A stretch of 29,212 nucleotides of DNA, taken from the NCBI GenBank assembly GCA_965644295.1, contig CBFFRP010000093.1, forward strand, positions 1 to 29,212, read 5' to 3'. This DNA comes from Paraphysomonas bandaiensis (Eukaryota; Chrysophyceae). Below, piece by piece: positions 18,092-28,254 of the stretch. Position 1 is the stretch's first letter. Every line of letters starts with the position of its first letter. A program made the translations under genes and the position numbers. The notes beneath the pieces were generated by a model. The model was not told where the DNA came from and searched no databases. It saw nothing but the letters and a program-made list of their open reading frames with translations.

Positions 18092-19396
18092 TTAAGCGGG
18101 GCCATTTATAGCTGCCTCAATGTCACTATTGTTTACGCACGGATCATTGAACTCAGATATCGCACGAGCAGGTCTAACACCTTCTGTACTACCCTCATCT
18201 GTTTCCATTTTCCTGTGCTCGTACCCTTTTACAATTCCGTCCAGCTCTGAGTACAGCGCGTCCAGCATCTCTATCAAACTGCGCTCGATGGAGTCATCCT
18301 CGTATATATCCTGCTGATTTTGAGTAGCTGTTGATACAGGAGGGGTTTCTTGTGCAACTAGGTAAGCTGTTATGCCTGGGCTACGTGATGGCGTAGCTCC
18401 ACGGGATGATACCACTGACTCTTCTTCTTCAACGTCTCCACAAGTGCCGAGGATACAGTCCATGCGCGCGAATTCTCTCCGCAGCACCGAGTTCCTCCTG
18501 CTTTGCCGCCTGAAGTTATTTAATAACATATCATCCTCGTCTTCATCTTCTAATTCACCAGGGGTCAATGGGATTGCATGAGTATCCGGGGAAGGACTTT
18601 CATTCGTGCGGTGAGCTGGTTTACAAGGAAGTGGGGATGCTCCAACGGACCCATCTGAGATACTGAACCCTTCATCATCATTGCCTTCGTCCTGTTCTAT
18701 GGAATGTCCTCGCTCGTTCGGAATACTGCCACCACTGCGAATAAATTCATTCAGAATATGAAGCACATCAGTGCGCTGTAGGAACTCCTGTATCTGATGA
18801 ATGGCAGCTACGTAACGTGTATCATTCGCTTCTCCGAAGCACTCAACTGCTTCTCGCAGTAAGTTCATTACCTCAAGAACGAGATGATGCGAAGGTTCTG
18901 ACACAAACTTCGCTTCCAAGCTGTTCACTACGTCCAACAAATTCTGCGCTGTGGCAATGTTGAGCGCGCGGTTCCGAGAAGTGTGTGAAATAAGTGACAT
19001 GCCCCGATCAGTCATGTGTTGTTTGATTAGAGCTACGCATTCACTGCAGTTTACAATACTGTATTGCTTGATAATATCATTTCGGAAATACAGTGTTATC
19101 ATTTCCCCTCTCTTAAATTTGACTTTTATGAGATTCGAGAGCTCGAAACATTCCTGAGCAGTCAGTTTGTTCGGTTTCAGTGTATTACTATGAAGCTCTG
19201 AGATCTGATTAGTGCTAACGCCAATAAAATATCTCTTATGTAGACCAGGAATGTAAAGCTTTTGTTGCTTCTCTAACTCAAAGAGCTTTCCATTGAAGTC
19301 GTCCTTAACAATGTCTGTTCCAGCAGTTAATACACCGCTACTGACCTCAGAGCCCCTCTTCTTCTTCGACGACACCATTGAAGACAACTTCTCCAT
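18092..19396 (-). CDS. conserved-looking acidic protein of unknown function, 434 aa
   Basis: Uninterrupted ORF, ATG at 19396, stop TAA at 18092-18094. The N-terminal half (about residues 30-220) looks globular and mostly helical: KLYIPGLHKRYFIG, LTAQECFELSNLIKVKF, then repeated amphipathic helices (NLLDVVNSLEAKF, LVLEVMNLLREAVECF, AIHQIQEFLQRTDVLHILNEF) that could be an ARM/HEAT-like or four-helix arrangement. From about residue 220 it turns into a disordered Ser/Pro/Asp/Glu region with poly-acidic EDEDEDD and RRQSRRNSVLRR, a possible basophilic kinase site. A short helix (SLIEMLDALYSELDGIVKGY) precedes the C-terminus. No signal peptide or membrane segment. It has no internal stops, unlike the retroelement ORFs, so it is probably a host gene. 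I cannot name the family. Confidence 0.75.
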   Translation of the reverse strand: MEKLSSMVSSKKKRGSEVSSGVLTAGTDIVKDDFNGKLFELEKQQKLYIPGLHKRYFIGVSTNQISELHSNTLKPNKLTAQECFELSNLIKVKFKRGEMITLYFRNDIIKQYSIVNCSECVALIKQHMTDRGMSLISHTSRNRALNIATAQNLLDVVNSLEAKFVSEPSHHLVLEVMNLLREAVECFGEANDTRYVAAIHQIQEFLQRTDVLHILNEFIRSGGSIPNERGHSIEQDEGNDDEGFSISDGSVGASPLPCKPAHRTNESPSPDTHAIPLTPGELEDEDEDDMLLNNFRRQSRRNSVLRREFARMDCILGTCGDVEEEESVVSSRGATPSRSPGITAYLVAQETPPVSTATQNQQDIYEDDSIERSLIEMLDALYSELDGIVKGYEHRKMETDEGSTEGVRPARAISEFNDPCVNNSDIEAAINGPA

Positions 19397-19548
19397 AGAA
19401 ACAGTTGTGAAACTAATACAGATTCGTCTTTGACGAAGAGGAGAGAGAGCTAGTTGCGAATTGAATCCACACTGGCGGAGGGATGATGATGTGATGTGAT
19501 ACTGCTGCTGCTGCTGTCAGTGAGGTGGGTTGTCGCAACTGTTCAGAC

Positions 19549-19885
19549 ATGCAAACAACCATAATACGGGAATACCACTGGAATACAGAGGAAGCAAGCA
19601 CAGACAGACCTCTCTGTGGATCTCTATACACATCAAATCGTAATAAGGTACTTGTTGAGTGGAAGCAGGCCTTGTGCGATAAAAAGGAATGGTTGGTAAT
19701 GTACACTGCTCTCAATCGTGCATTCAAGACCAATCCATCTGGTCGAGGACTTTGGATTGGATGCAGATGATGACAGCGGGCTACGGACTTGGGTGACATT
19801 AATCGGCATCATTGAGGTCCAAATTCGTAACTTTAAAAACTACGGAGCGGATGTCTTTCTATCACAGTACGCAGCGTCCAGGTAA
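19549..19885 (+). pseudogene. possible gene fragment with frame change
   Basis: One plus frame (ATG 19549 to 19770) reads protein-like sequence including RNKVLVEWKQALCDKKEWLVMYTALNRAF. The adjacent frame then reads VEDFGLDADDDSGLRTWV and EVQIRNFKNYGADVFLSQY to TAA at 19883-19885. A frameshift or a short unrecognised intron around 19690-19740 would join them. A (CTG)5 tract lies just upstream (19502-19516). No family recognised; it is divergent from the 434-residue gene. Confidence 0.3.
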
Positions 19886-21071
19886 AGCGATAGCAGAGTT
19901 TGATAAACGGATGTATTCGACTGTTGAAGGGGACCTACTTCATCAAATGTACGAATAGTTCTCAGACACCAGTCGTTCCCCTAGGTTAAGCAGTAGGTCA
20001 CCCTAATGCTGTTGAAAACCTACTATTTAGTACGTATAATATACTTGTAGCTTGCTGGTAGAGGAAATCGCTATATAAATTGAAAAATTAAAGTATCAAT
20101 TGCATCTACACAATAAGGGAATGGCAACTGTGCTAAACTAAATCGAAACAATAGCTTCAACAACTGTACCTCTATACCGCAGAAGGATGTTGAGGGAATG
20201 ACAACTGCGAGGTATTGAAACTCTTGCAAGTGCATGTGATGTTTCTACGAATGTGCTAAATCGCAGTCGCATGTGGATTTTTATTGTCACTTGCATCATC
20301 ATCACAACTATGAACAATAAGCTTAACTTTTGCCAGTGCAACTCACTCGGACGCTTTTATCTTTATAGCGATTGCAGAATCTATATGACTCTGTACAGTT
20401 TTGTCCCTCCTGTGCTTAGATATTGTGTACATTTACTTCAACTGCAGTCCGCATGAGCCATCATTGGACATGTTTGTCGAGGAGTCCAATGTCCTGTCGT
20501 GTACATTACGCAACACGACTGTGCTTTAAACTCGCGAGGACCTCATACTCTAGAAATAGCAGTTGTCAATATTCTCCAGCTCTCTGCAGCCAAAGAAATG
20601 AATCAAGAACGCAGTCGTCTCTACATTACCACACCCATAGGGCCACATAGACTTCTCCCCAGAACACGTCAGTGGCGTAACAACCCACAACAGAAGCGTA
20701 GAAACACACGACGGAAACCGTTGGTTCTTTTCTCACTAGGAAACCTCTCTAAGTCTCTCCCTACATGTCTACCTCTCCTACAATCCCTGAACACCTGCAC
20801 AAGTGGAAACACCACGATGCAAGCTCCGCCAGCTATTTCTTTGCCCCAGGCCTAACTCGCGGCCCTCGCCATATCCAGACACGACGGCGCCCCAATTCAT
20901 GTATCTCAGGCTAGGTACACTGGACTCACTAATTCAGAATCCTCTGTCTCAAGTCCTGCAGAGCCCTACCACAAGGGACGCCCCCCCTAACCCTATCTGC
21001 ACTTCAAGGAGTGACGTCCATAGAGAGTTTCCCTCTAACATACAAGAAAGTAAGTGGTCACACCTTGATAC
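19886..21071. other. long stretch without a supported gene
   Basis: Several overlapping small plus-strand ORFs (20423-21129) have skewed, Ser/Thr/Pro/Arg-rich compositions and no recognised motif. One at about 20766 (MSTSPTIPEHLHKW) runs 49 codons. They read as random openness in a C-rich region. I see no RNA gene. Confidence 0.45.
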
Positions 21072-21250
21072 TCCCGACGACGCACAAGCATCTTTCGAAG
21101 CGTTTTATATATATTATAGTAGGATATGAGAACTGATTCTAGTTAGTTACTGGTAGATGTCTATCTAGCTTGACTAGATTTCATCTAGCTACTTGTCGGA
21201 TGCTGATTCTGACGCTTATTGCGAATAAGAAGACTTTCAGTATACATATT
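21072..21250 (+). repeat. dispersed repeat, copy A
   Basis: From cgacgcacaagca through tagtaggata, tctagttagttac and gtctatctagcttgactag to gctgattctgacgcttattgc it matches, with scattered substitutions and indels, the reverse complement of about 28255-28410. It is one copy of a family also seen at 21905-21950. Confidence 0.85.
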
Positions 21251-22465
21251 ATGTACAGTGAAATATGGTGTCGGAAACCCTAAAAAGTCTAATAGTATTA
21301 ACTTTCCCGAGTTTTGAAGTTTCAGTTTTTCTAATGACAGGTTGAGTTGCGTCAAGTTTATAGAAACATCTCGTAAATTTACGAAAAAATCGACCTGCAC
21401 AGTGATATATATTATGTTAAGGTTGTTTATGTCGGTGATTCACATTAGGTATGCCAGCATAAGAAAGCTGTCGATGGATTCCTGATCAGCTCGATGTGAT
21501 CCAAACTCTGAAAAGAAGCACTGTATGCTCCAAATTGCCTTCAGAAAAAGTAATATCATCGCGGTTTATTCATCAGATGATGAGCCAAATATTTCTTGGA
21601 GTGTTTGGTAGTCTTCTGCGACAAAATATTATGGGTGATAATTTTATATTTGCACTGCTGAGTTCTGCAATGTGATGCGATATAGATTGTGTAATTGAAG
21701 TGAGTTAATTGTGTGCAAAATGTGAAATCAACTCATACGTGTAACAGATGAATATAGTTCCAAAGGAAGTAAATTTAGTTGCTGATGTGTGACTAAGAAA
21801 GTCTGATTATTACATGAGAACGGTTGGGTACAGAAACTATTAATATATCTATAGGCTGACTAAACTGGGCTTGCTATGTACTACTAGTGGCGGGCAACCG
21901 TCTCGGGACTGCTTGTGCATCTTTGCGAGCACCATGGTGCCACTGATGTGTGACTATATGTAAGATATAGGAGTGACTGGTGAATACATGATAAACAATG
22001 TTTTGGAGAACAGATGTTCACAAGATGCTACATGAATATATTATGGTGAAGTGTTGGGATTAATGAGTATAATTTTTACTTGACAGTACATTGTAAGGTT
22101 AACTTCAGTATGTTCAATTGTAGCAGGTAACAGACACTACTACCCACCAATATTGTTAGATCGTAATCACAACCACATACAGTCAATATATTTTTGTTTC
22201 ACTGATATATAATAATCCATAGTCCATAGCATTATTTCGTTAATAATCTATGCATTAACTCATGATCACTATTCTAAAACCCTAATATATAGCATTTAGT
22301 GGCTTACAAATAGAAAAACTCAGCATTATTGATTCTCCTCTATATGTATAACATAGGCATATTGTCTACATTAAAGCAAAAAGTTTACACTCGTGTACGG
22401 GTATGAATAAACATGAAAATTCAGTACTATATTTGTTGTAAACTTCTACATGAGGGTGAACGATA
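21251..22465. other. intergenic region containing repeat copy B
   Basis: No coding region is supported. The notable part is 21905-21950, whose reverse complement (gtggcaccatggtgctcgc ... gatgcacaagcag) matches the start of the dispersed repeat; it contains the 12-bp perfect palindrome gcaccatggtgc. The rest is AT-rich. Confidence 0.5.
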
Positions 22466-22473
22466 GTACACTG

Positions 22474-22551
22474 CAGGGCCTGATAACCATTAATGGCTGT
22501 CCAGTTCCCGGCAATTATAATGCCATTACCGTTAATGGTTACCAGGCCCTG
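22474..22551. mobile_element. 78-bp hAT-type MITE with 8-bp target-site duplications
   Basis: The element begins CAGGGCCTGATAACCATTAA and ends, as reverse complement, CAGGGCCTGGTAACCATTAA: terminal inverted repeats matching at 19 of 20 positions. It is bordered on both sides by gtacactg (22466-22473 and 22552-22559), an exact 8-bp direct repeat. CAGGG termini plus 8-bp duplications are the signature of the hAT superfamily. It has no coding capacity and lies downstream of the channel gene. Confidence 0.85.
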
Positions 22552-22706
22552 GTACACTGCATTACGGACTAGGGACTAGCACACTGCTTTCAATTTCACT
22601 CTGCATTCCCTGTTTAAGAAAAAGTGCATCGTTATTCGACATTAATAAACATAGGTTTAGTCTGTGTTTATTACAGGCAAAAAAGAAATTCACACATTAC
22701 CACCTA

Positions 22707-25700
22707 CTACTTATCTTCATCATCGTCTCCAAAGTAAGAATAAGAAACCACTCGATCTGTTTGGCGCACAACATTCACAAGCCTATCTACTCCGTCGGTA
22801 TTAACCGATTGGTCGTTGGATGTGGACACTGTGGTTAATAGTTGATCTATTTTATCTCCAATATTGGATATTTTGGATTCTAAGGTAAGTATTCTATGTT
22901 CAATATTAGTATATCTACTTGACAATGTACTACTAACTTCATCAACCGATTGAAGCGTACCCTGGGTGAGAGCATTTAATCTAATTAAAAGTTCCGAATC
23001 TGACACGCTGGGGCTTAGGTCTGGCTTTTTCGCACTCTCAGGAGAAAGCACTACCAAGTCACCAAGAGACTTCCGTTTTCCAGTGGCAGGCACGAAAACA
23101 GACGCAAGAGTAATAAATGGCATTGCTTTAACCTCCAGCTCAGTTATCATCCTCAGTCGAGAAACAAGGGCTGCGACATGGCGAGTGTCGGTCGCAGTTC
23201 TGAATGAGTTTTCCATAAATGCAATCAAAGAATTCAGCAGTATAATCACCACGCATATCAGAAACAAAAGGTACATAAGAATCGGGAATGGCTGATCTAT
23301 GAAATAACTGTCGAAATGAAGATCTCCATATATCATGTTGAACAGGCGTAGGAAAGAATCATCCAGGCTTCCAAACACTCCCAACACACGGAATGATACA
23401 GCGAATGCGGTGAGAAAAAGAACCAGCACCAACATAAAATACCTCACATCCCAAATGATAACTTTCATAGTGTGTATGAGAATTGAGAGACCCTCCAGAC
23501 CTCTACCGAGATAAAGAGTATGACTCCAGAGTAGTAACGTGAGGAGAGTTGACATCACGCGAACCATTCCAACAGGTCCTGCCATTGTACCCACTATGAT
23601 GGACACATGGCAAAGAACAATCATGGCAGCATCACTGACATGCCAAAGGTTACTGAAAAACGCTATCGTGGATGGTGCCTTGGTCCACTCCCAGAGGGAG
23701 AGACCCATCAAAAGTGTGTTGCAAAATATGGACAAGCATATACATAAGATATACGATGGATGGCTACTTAGGTCAACAAACTCTCCGCTACATATACCTA
23801 GCACAGAAACAGTTGTTGAAAACAGATATACTGCATAAAAGATCCCCAATCGCTGCGTCATACGATACCCCCAAGAGTCCCACTTGTATTGAATCAGGTA
23901 GCGTATGAGAGGTACACCAACAAGAGTATCCACAGCATCACTATCCGATATTGCGGCTAAAAACTCTGGAGAAAGAAGAAAATCCATTGGTAGGTGATAG
24001 TTTACTCGAATCCTGTAGCAGTAAATACCCTTTCCTTGCTTGACTTGATTCCACCTCACCACTATCTTATCTTTATTACGTGGTACATCTAGTGGGGATG
24101 GATATGGCTGAGATTCCACCCCCATACTTCGGGACAGTAACATATCTGCAATTTTGTGGTGACTGCGTCTACAGTTGAGCACTAAATTTCTGAATATTCC
24201 TTCGAACATATGGTGGGGTAAAAGCAAATCCCACCCCCCTAACCGCTCATCGTTGATAACAGCGGTGAGGATGCTATCCAATGTGTCCGCTGACTGGTCA
24301 GGGTCCGCAAGAGTGGAAATCACACGCTCTATATTCGTCTCAATCTTCATCCACTCATATGCTCGTTGTAAGCAAAGCCGATTGTCTATCAGAAACTGAA
24401 GAGGGGAGCGCACAAGCAGGGGGTCTTTCAGCAACAGGTCGACGACAGGAAGCGCGACGAGAAGAATATAGTTGAGGGCATTGGCCTTGGCGCGAACAAC
24501 GCGAGGATTGATGCACCCGAGCCGCAACAAGCAGTAAAATACTAGTGCGGCCTGTTCCGGCGAAACGATACACTCTTCTCTTATAACGTCACTTCCTCCA
24601 CTACCGTTGCTCCCACTCGGAGCATAGTGAACGGGGGTGGAAAGGCTCCAATGACATAGGTATTTACCAGCCACAACAATAGAGTGTTCAAGAGATGAAT
24701 GCTCGATACCTGGACACGCTCTGCAATCGTACATTAAGTCCTCTTCTGGCGACCACACAACTGCCTTTCCATCATGCCCGGAAGTCACCAGAACTGGACC
24801 AAGCTCATCACTTCCAATAAGTACACTGGCAACCCGTCGAGTATGCACTCCACCCAACACCCGTAACAAACAACCAGTGCGTGAATCCCACACCTTCACA
24901 GTCTGTGTCCAATCTGCAGAGAGAATAACAGGCTGTGGGGAGTCCGCTACCGCTACAGATGAAACTTCACATGACCCTGGGGTTTGTTCGAGACTCTGCG
25001 CTTCTTGTCCTTCCAGAAGAATGAACATGAGCTTGAGTCTTAAAAGGTCCCAAACTAATATACTCCCATCTGCTGCACCAGATACGATGATGGGGTTGCT
25101 AGGATTACGTGACACTGCCAGAGTGTTCACTTCGCTGCCATGTCCCAAGAGAGAATCAATAAGAGACCCAGTGGCTAGTTCCCACACCTTCACCTTGCCA
25201 TCATCTCCACCAGATATGATTACAGGTATTTTGATGTCGGACAATGCAAGGGTTGATATAGGTCCGTTGTGTCCGCATATCGTTCCAAGTTTCTCTCCAT
25301 CACACAGTCTCCAACATATAACCATACCATCTACTCCACATGACACTACAACACTCTGTTCAGGGCCCTCTGATACTGCCACGGCATTTACTACTCCACG
25401 ATGACCGTATAGAGTTCTCAGAGTGAAGCCCGATTCCATTGACCATATTATTATAGTTTTGTCAAGACTCCCTGAAACTACAACAGGGTTCGGTGCCTCA
25501 CTCGAAGAAACACACACTGAAACGACTGCTTCAGAATGACCACGCAATATATGAGAGCAAACCCCGTTATCTAAGTCATATATACGCAGGGTACAATCAT
25601 CATTCCCAACAACAAGGATATTGCCAATATTCAATGAATTCCATATTGCGCTACATAAAATAGCAGTGTTGTGATCGAGGCATCGGAAATGCTCACCTTT

Positions 25701-25757
25701 TGAGGAGAAATTACTTCCACATCCCTGTGAACTGCTCTTCATACTCTGTGAGTGCAT
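22707..25757 (-). CDS. WD40-repeat / six-transmembrane ion channel fusion protein
   Basis: Uninterrupted ORF of about 1016 residues, no intron. The start is placed at ATG 25757; the frame also contains an upstream TTG at 25766 and then a stop. Residues 35-375 form about seven WD40 repeats, with GH...WD-like spacing (e.g. LRGHSEAVVSV, VSGSLDKTIIIW, ISGGDDGKVKVWE, VSGAADGSILVWD, TSGHDGKAVVW). A helical linker (400-635) leads to KWDSWGYRMTQRL and six membrane helices at about 640-660, 670-693, 707-729, 732-755, 772-797 and 828-850, with a pore-loop candidate SFLRLFNMIYGDLHF at 804-818. Layout and the KWD block recall TRP-type cation channels (Ion_trans). The fourth helix lacks a ladder of arginines, so voltage gating is unlikely. 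The C-terminal 930-985 is coiled coil (TNIEHRILTLESKISNIGDKI), as in channels that tetramerise through it. Ion selectivity cannot be read. Confidence 0.85.
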   Translation of the reverse strand: MHSQSMKSSSQGCGSNFSSKGEHFRCLDHNTAILCSAIWNSLNIGNILVVGNDDCTLRIYDLDNGVCSHILRGHSEAVVSVCVSSSEAPNPVVVSGSLDKTIIIWSMESGFTLRTLYGHRGVVNAVAVSEGPEQSVVVSCGVDGMVICWRLCDGEKLGTICGHNGPISTLALSDIKIPVIISGGDDGKVKVWELATGSLIDSLLGHGSEVNTLAVSRNPSNPIIVSGAADGSILVWDLLRLKLMFILLEGQEAQSLEQTPGSCEVSSVAVADSPQPVILSADWTQTVKVWDSRTGCLLRVLGGVHTRRVASVLIGSDELGPVLVTSGHDGKAVVWSPEEDLMYDCRACPGIEHSSLEHSIVVAGKYLCHWSLSTPVHYAPSGSNGSGGSDVIREECIVSPEQAALVFYCLLRLGCINPRVVRAKANALNYILLVALPVVDLLLKDPLLVRSPLQFLIDNRLCLQRAYEWMKIETNIERVISTLADPDQSADTLDSILTAVINDERLGGWDLLLPHHMFEGIFRNLVLNCRRSHHKIADMLLSRSMGVESQPYPSPLDVPRNKDKIVVRWNQVKQGKGIYCYRIRVNYHLPMDFLLSPEFLAAISDSDAVDTLVGVPLIRYLIQYKWDSWGYRMTQRLGIFYAVYLFSTTVSVLGICSGEFVDLSSHPSYILCICLSIFCNTLLMGLSLWEWTKAPSTIAFFSNLWHVSDAAMIVLCHVSIIVGTMAGPVGMVRVMSTLLTLLLWSHTLYLGRGLEGLSILIHTMKVIIWDVRYFMLVLVLFLTAFAVSFRVLGVFGSLDDSFLRLFNMIYGDLHFDSYFIDQPFPILMYLLFLICVVIILLNSLIAFMENSFRTATDTRHVAALVSRLRMITELEVKAMPFITLASVFVPATGKRKSLGDLVVLSPESAKKPDLSPSVSDSELLIRLNALTQGTLQSVDEVSSTLSSRYTNIEHRILTLESKISNIGDKIDQLLTTVSTSNDQSVNTDGVDRLVNVVRQTDRVVSYSYFGDDDEDK

Positions 25758-26372
25758 CAGGATCAAATGCTGCTAATATTCACTCGGTGCGGCATTGGAC
25801 TGTGCTTTGGAATGCAGATGTATTGCACCTCATTCACCGGCTTGTGATGTTGATATCTGACATACTATTCGCTACACTCCACTATAACGAGCACTTTCAC
25901 TTCGATAGATGCTATATACTATACATCCAGTGTGTTGGCTTCGTGCACTTCGAAGAAGAAAGTTTTTACAGCAGGCAGCAGATGACTGTGAAATATTCAA
26001 CACTCACACCCTTCAGGTCCGTGGAGACCTGGTATACACATGGTATACACTGTATACCTTTTTGTGTGTCATGTGCGGTCACCCACACAACACAGCTGTC
26101 CACCTCTACATGTGGTTTGAGCCAACACAACGCACAATACACTGCAATACAACGTAGTCACTGGTCCTTTCTGCCTTTTCAATTGATTGCGCTGCATGTG
26201 ATCTGATCACTTCATACTGCTGCATTATCATCTTGGAGTTAGTGAATTGGAACGCGAATCGGAGGATTCTCAGGATGTCTTTCAACGCTGTCGCTATGAC
26301 CTAGTATGCTACAGGATATGCTGCCAGTATTTGTCAATGCGAAACAGGTTCTATTCATCATTATTGTTGTAA
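25758..26372. other. divergent intergenic region between channel and transporter
   Basis: Both flanking genes point away from it, so it should hold their promoters. It contains overlapping ggtatacac repeats (26030-26062). A plus-strand frame is open from about 26200 and could be a 5' exon of the transporter (ATG at 26338, aaacag then gttcta). No other gene is supported. Confidence 0.5.
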
Positions 26373-28007
26373 ATGTCTAACTTCTCTTTATACTCTAGAA
26401 CTCTTGTTAACGGGGCTGAATCTGAGGGCCTCTCATCTTTTGGAAGTGAAACGGAGATAGAATCGTCAAAGGATAAGTCACGTGGATTTAGCCGATCGTT
26501 GCAGTCGTTTCTTTTGAGCTGGTATTCATCCCAACACTCTGACATAGTAGAAATTCCTGACGCGTTGGTGAGATCCAATTCTAAGGACATTGAAATGAAT
26601 AACAAAATAGTATCAAAGCCCATGCCGTCTAGTTTTCGTGTGCTTGGGATCGAAATTGGCTATTGGTCCAGAACATCTCAGTATATATTTTGCGCATCCG
26701 GTGTTATGTTTTTCTTGTTACTCTATGGCGTACTACAGGAGTTTGTTGTTATGACGAAGTTTAAACGTTCTCTAGGGTGGTTTGTAACGTTCTTACAATT
26801 ATCTGGATATGGCCTTTGTGGTTTCTTCCAACATAACGTTGTGAATATGAAGAACAATGAAAGAAGAATACCAGTAGTATATTACGTCTTATTTGCCATA
26901 TTGCATGTCACAATGCAGGGCTTTACCAATGTTGCAATGCAATATCTAAATTATCCTGCCAAGACCTTGTTCAAATCTTCTAGAGTTATAGTTACAATGA
27001 TATTTGGAGGGTGTTTTATGGGGAAAAGGTATAACCTCAATGACTACTCTGTTGCAGCTATGATTATCATTGGGTTGTACCTCTTCGTGGTGTCAGATGC
27101 TCACACTTCTCCAGTTTTCGACAAAATTGGAATACTTTACATATGCCTAGCACTTTGCGCTGATGCTGCAATACTGAATATACAGGAGTACTGTCTCAAT
27201 GCCTACAGTGCCGGTCATGATGAGTTGGTGTACTACACCTACTTGGGGTCTGGACTCGTGGCCTTCTGCATATCTGTGCTTTGTGGTGAGTGCAACTGCG
27301 TGTGCTCATATGAACCTAATGTTAGTGCAGGTGAACTCTGGCCCGGAATTGTGTTTTTACATAAGTCTGGATCAATTTCGATGCTTCTGATGTTTGTTTG
27401 CTTTTGCAGCGTCGGGTTCTTGGGCATGTCCTGTGTAGCTGCGCTCACGAAAAAATTTGGTGCTCTGACCTCTGCTATCACGGCAACTTTCCGAAAAGGC
27501 TTGACATTAGTGCTTTCGTACATTTTGTTCCCTAGTGACAAAGTTGTCACAATGGGGCACATTGCGGGGGCGTCTATATTTCTAGGCGGGCTGCTGTTGC
27601 GATCCTTGCAGAAGGGAGATCACAAACACCACCGGGGTTCTAGCTCTCCTCGTTCATCCCAGCTTACAACTGAGGATAGATGGGGTTACATCCATAGCGG
27701 TGATGCTGATGTACCCACGCAGCCCTTCATACCTGGTGTATCCTTATTCAGCATTGCGGGGATCACAAACCTCGTCACCTGGTTAACTAGTGAGCGATAC
27801 ACGAGTGACACCCACGAACCAGTCTATGCACCCTTCGGTATGAAGTCGAAAAATAATGAAGTAGATGAATCAGGTCGAAGGTTAGTGATAGTTGAAGGAT
27901 CTCTGCATTGTGAGAGTGTAGGGGACGAAGTCGGAGCTATAGGAGGGTTCGGTGTTGAAATACCGACTGATTCATCCGACGATGAGGGCAGTGATAGTGG
28001 CGTGTAA
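26373..28007 (+). CDS. SLC35B-type PAPS / nucleotide-sugar transporter
   Basis: A 544-residue protein of the UAA transporter family (drug/metabolite transporter superfamily). After about 85 hydrophilic residues there are roughly ten membrane segments (about 103-405). Diagnostic motifs: MQYLNYPAKTLFKSSRVI (189-206) followed by GKRYNLNDY (217-225), and KKFGALTSAITATFRKGLT (360-378), the family's conserved C-terminal helix. The YPAKTLFKSS form is closest, in my recollection, to SLC35B2/B3 (PAPST1/2), which carry 3'-phosphoadenosine 5'-phosphosulfate into the Golgi for sulfation. Substrate is an inference. The C-terminal 130 residues are hydrophilic and acidic, longer than usual. The start is uncertain: tgtctaacttctctttatactctag overlaps the first codons and looks like a branch point and 3' splice site; skipping it would join MRN from ATG 26338 to RTLVNGAE in frame. 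Confidence 0.85.
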   Translation: MSNFSLYSRTLVNGAESEGLSSFGSETEIESSKDKSRGFSRSLQSFLLSWYSSQHSDIVEIPDALVRSNSKDIEMNNKIVSKPMPSSFRVLGIEIGYWSRTSQYIFCASGVMFFLLLYGVLQEFVVMTKFKRSLGWFVTFLQLSGYGLCGFFQHNVVNMKNNERRIPVVYYVLFAILHVTMQGFTNVAMQYLNYPAKTLFKSSRVIVTMIFGGCFMGKRYNLNDYSVAAMIIIGLYLFVVSDAHTSPVFDKIGILYICLALCADAAILNIQEYCLNAYSAGHDELVYYTYLGSGLVAFCISVLCGECNCVCSYEPNVSAGELWPGIVFLHKSGSISMLLMFVCFCSVGFLGMSCVAALTKKFGALTSAITATFRKGLTLVLSYILFPSDKVVTMGHIAGASIFLGGLLLRSLQKGDHKHHRGSSSPRSSQLTTEDRWGYIHSGDADVPTQPFIPGVSLFSIAGITNLVTWLTSERYTSDTHEPVYAPFGMKSKNNEVDESGRRLVIVEGSLHCESVGDEVGAIGGFGVEIPTDSSDDEGSDSGV

Positions 28008-28254
28008 AATATTGATGCGGATTGCATGTGTGGCGCTATTGATATTTTTGGAATTAGCTGTTCGTTTGTCAAATAGATTTATTCTAAGTATAAATTTTTG
28101 TACACATTCTCTTGAAGTATGCCTGTTGGGCATAACAGATTACAAAAATCAGCAAATGCATGTCCACCACTCCACTGTACAGCATGTTCAAATCAGACAT
28201 AGGAATCAATAAGAAAGAAATATAGACTAAATACTATTACTTTTATCATCATAC
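28008..28254. other. 3' flank of transporter
   Basis: AT-rich sequence after the transporter stop; contains ordinary AATAAA-like words but no supported gene. Confidence 0.5.

Noticed and set aside
20423-21129. Cluster of overlapping plus-strand ORFs as a gene
   Set aside because: No frame dominates, compositions are skewed, no motif or splice pattern joins them.
25700-26206. 168-residue plus-strand ORF between the channel and transporter genes
   Set aside because: It overlaps the start of the channel gene on the opposite strand and has no domain; His/Cys/Thr-rich composition looks like chance.
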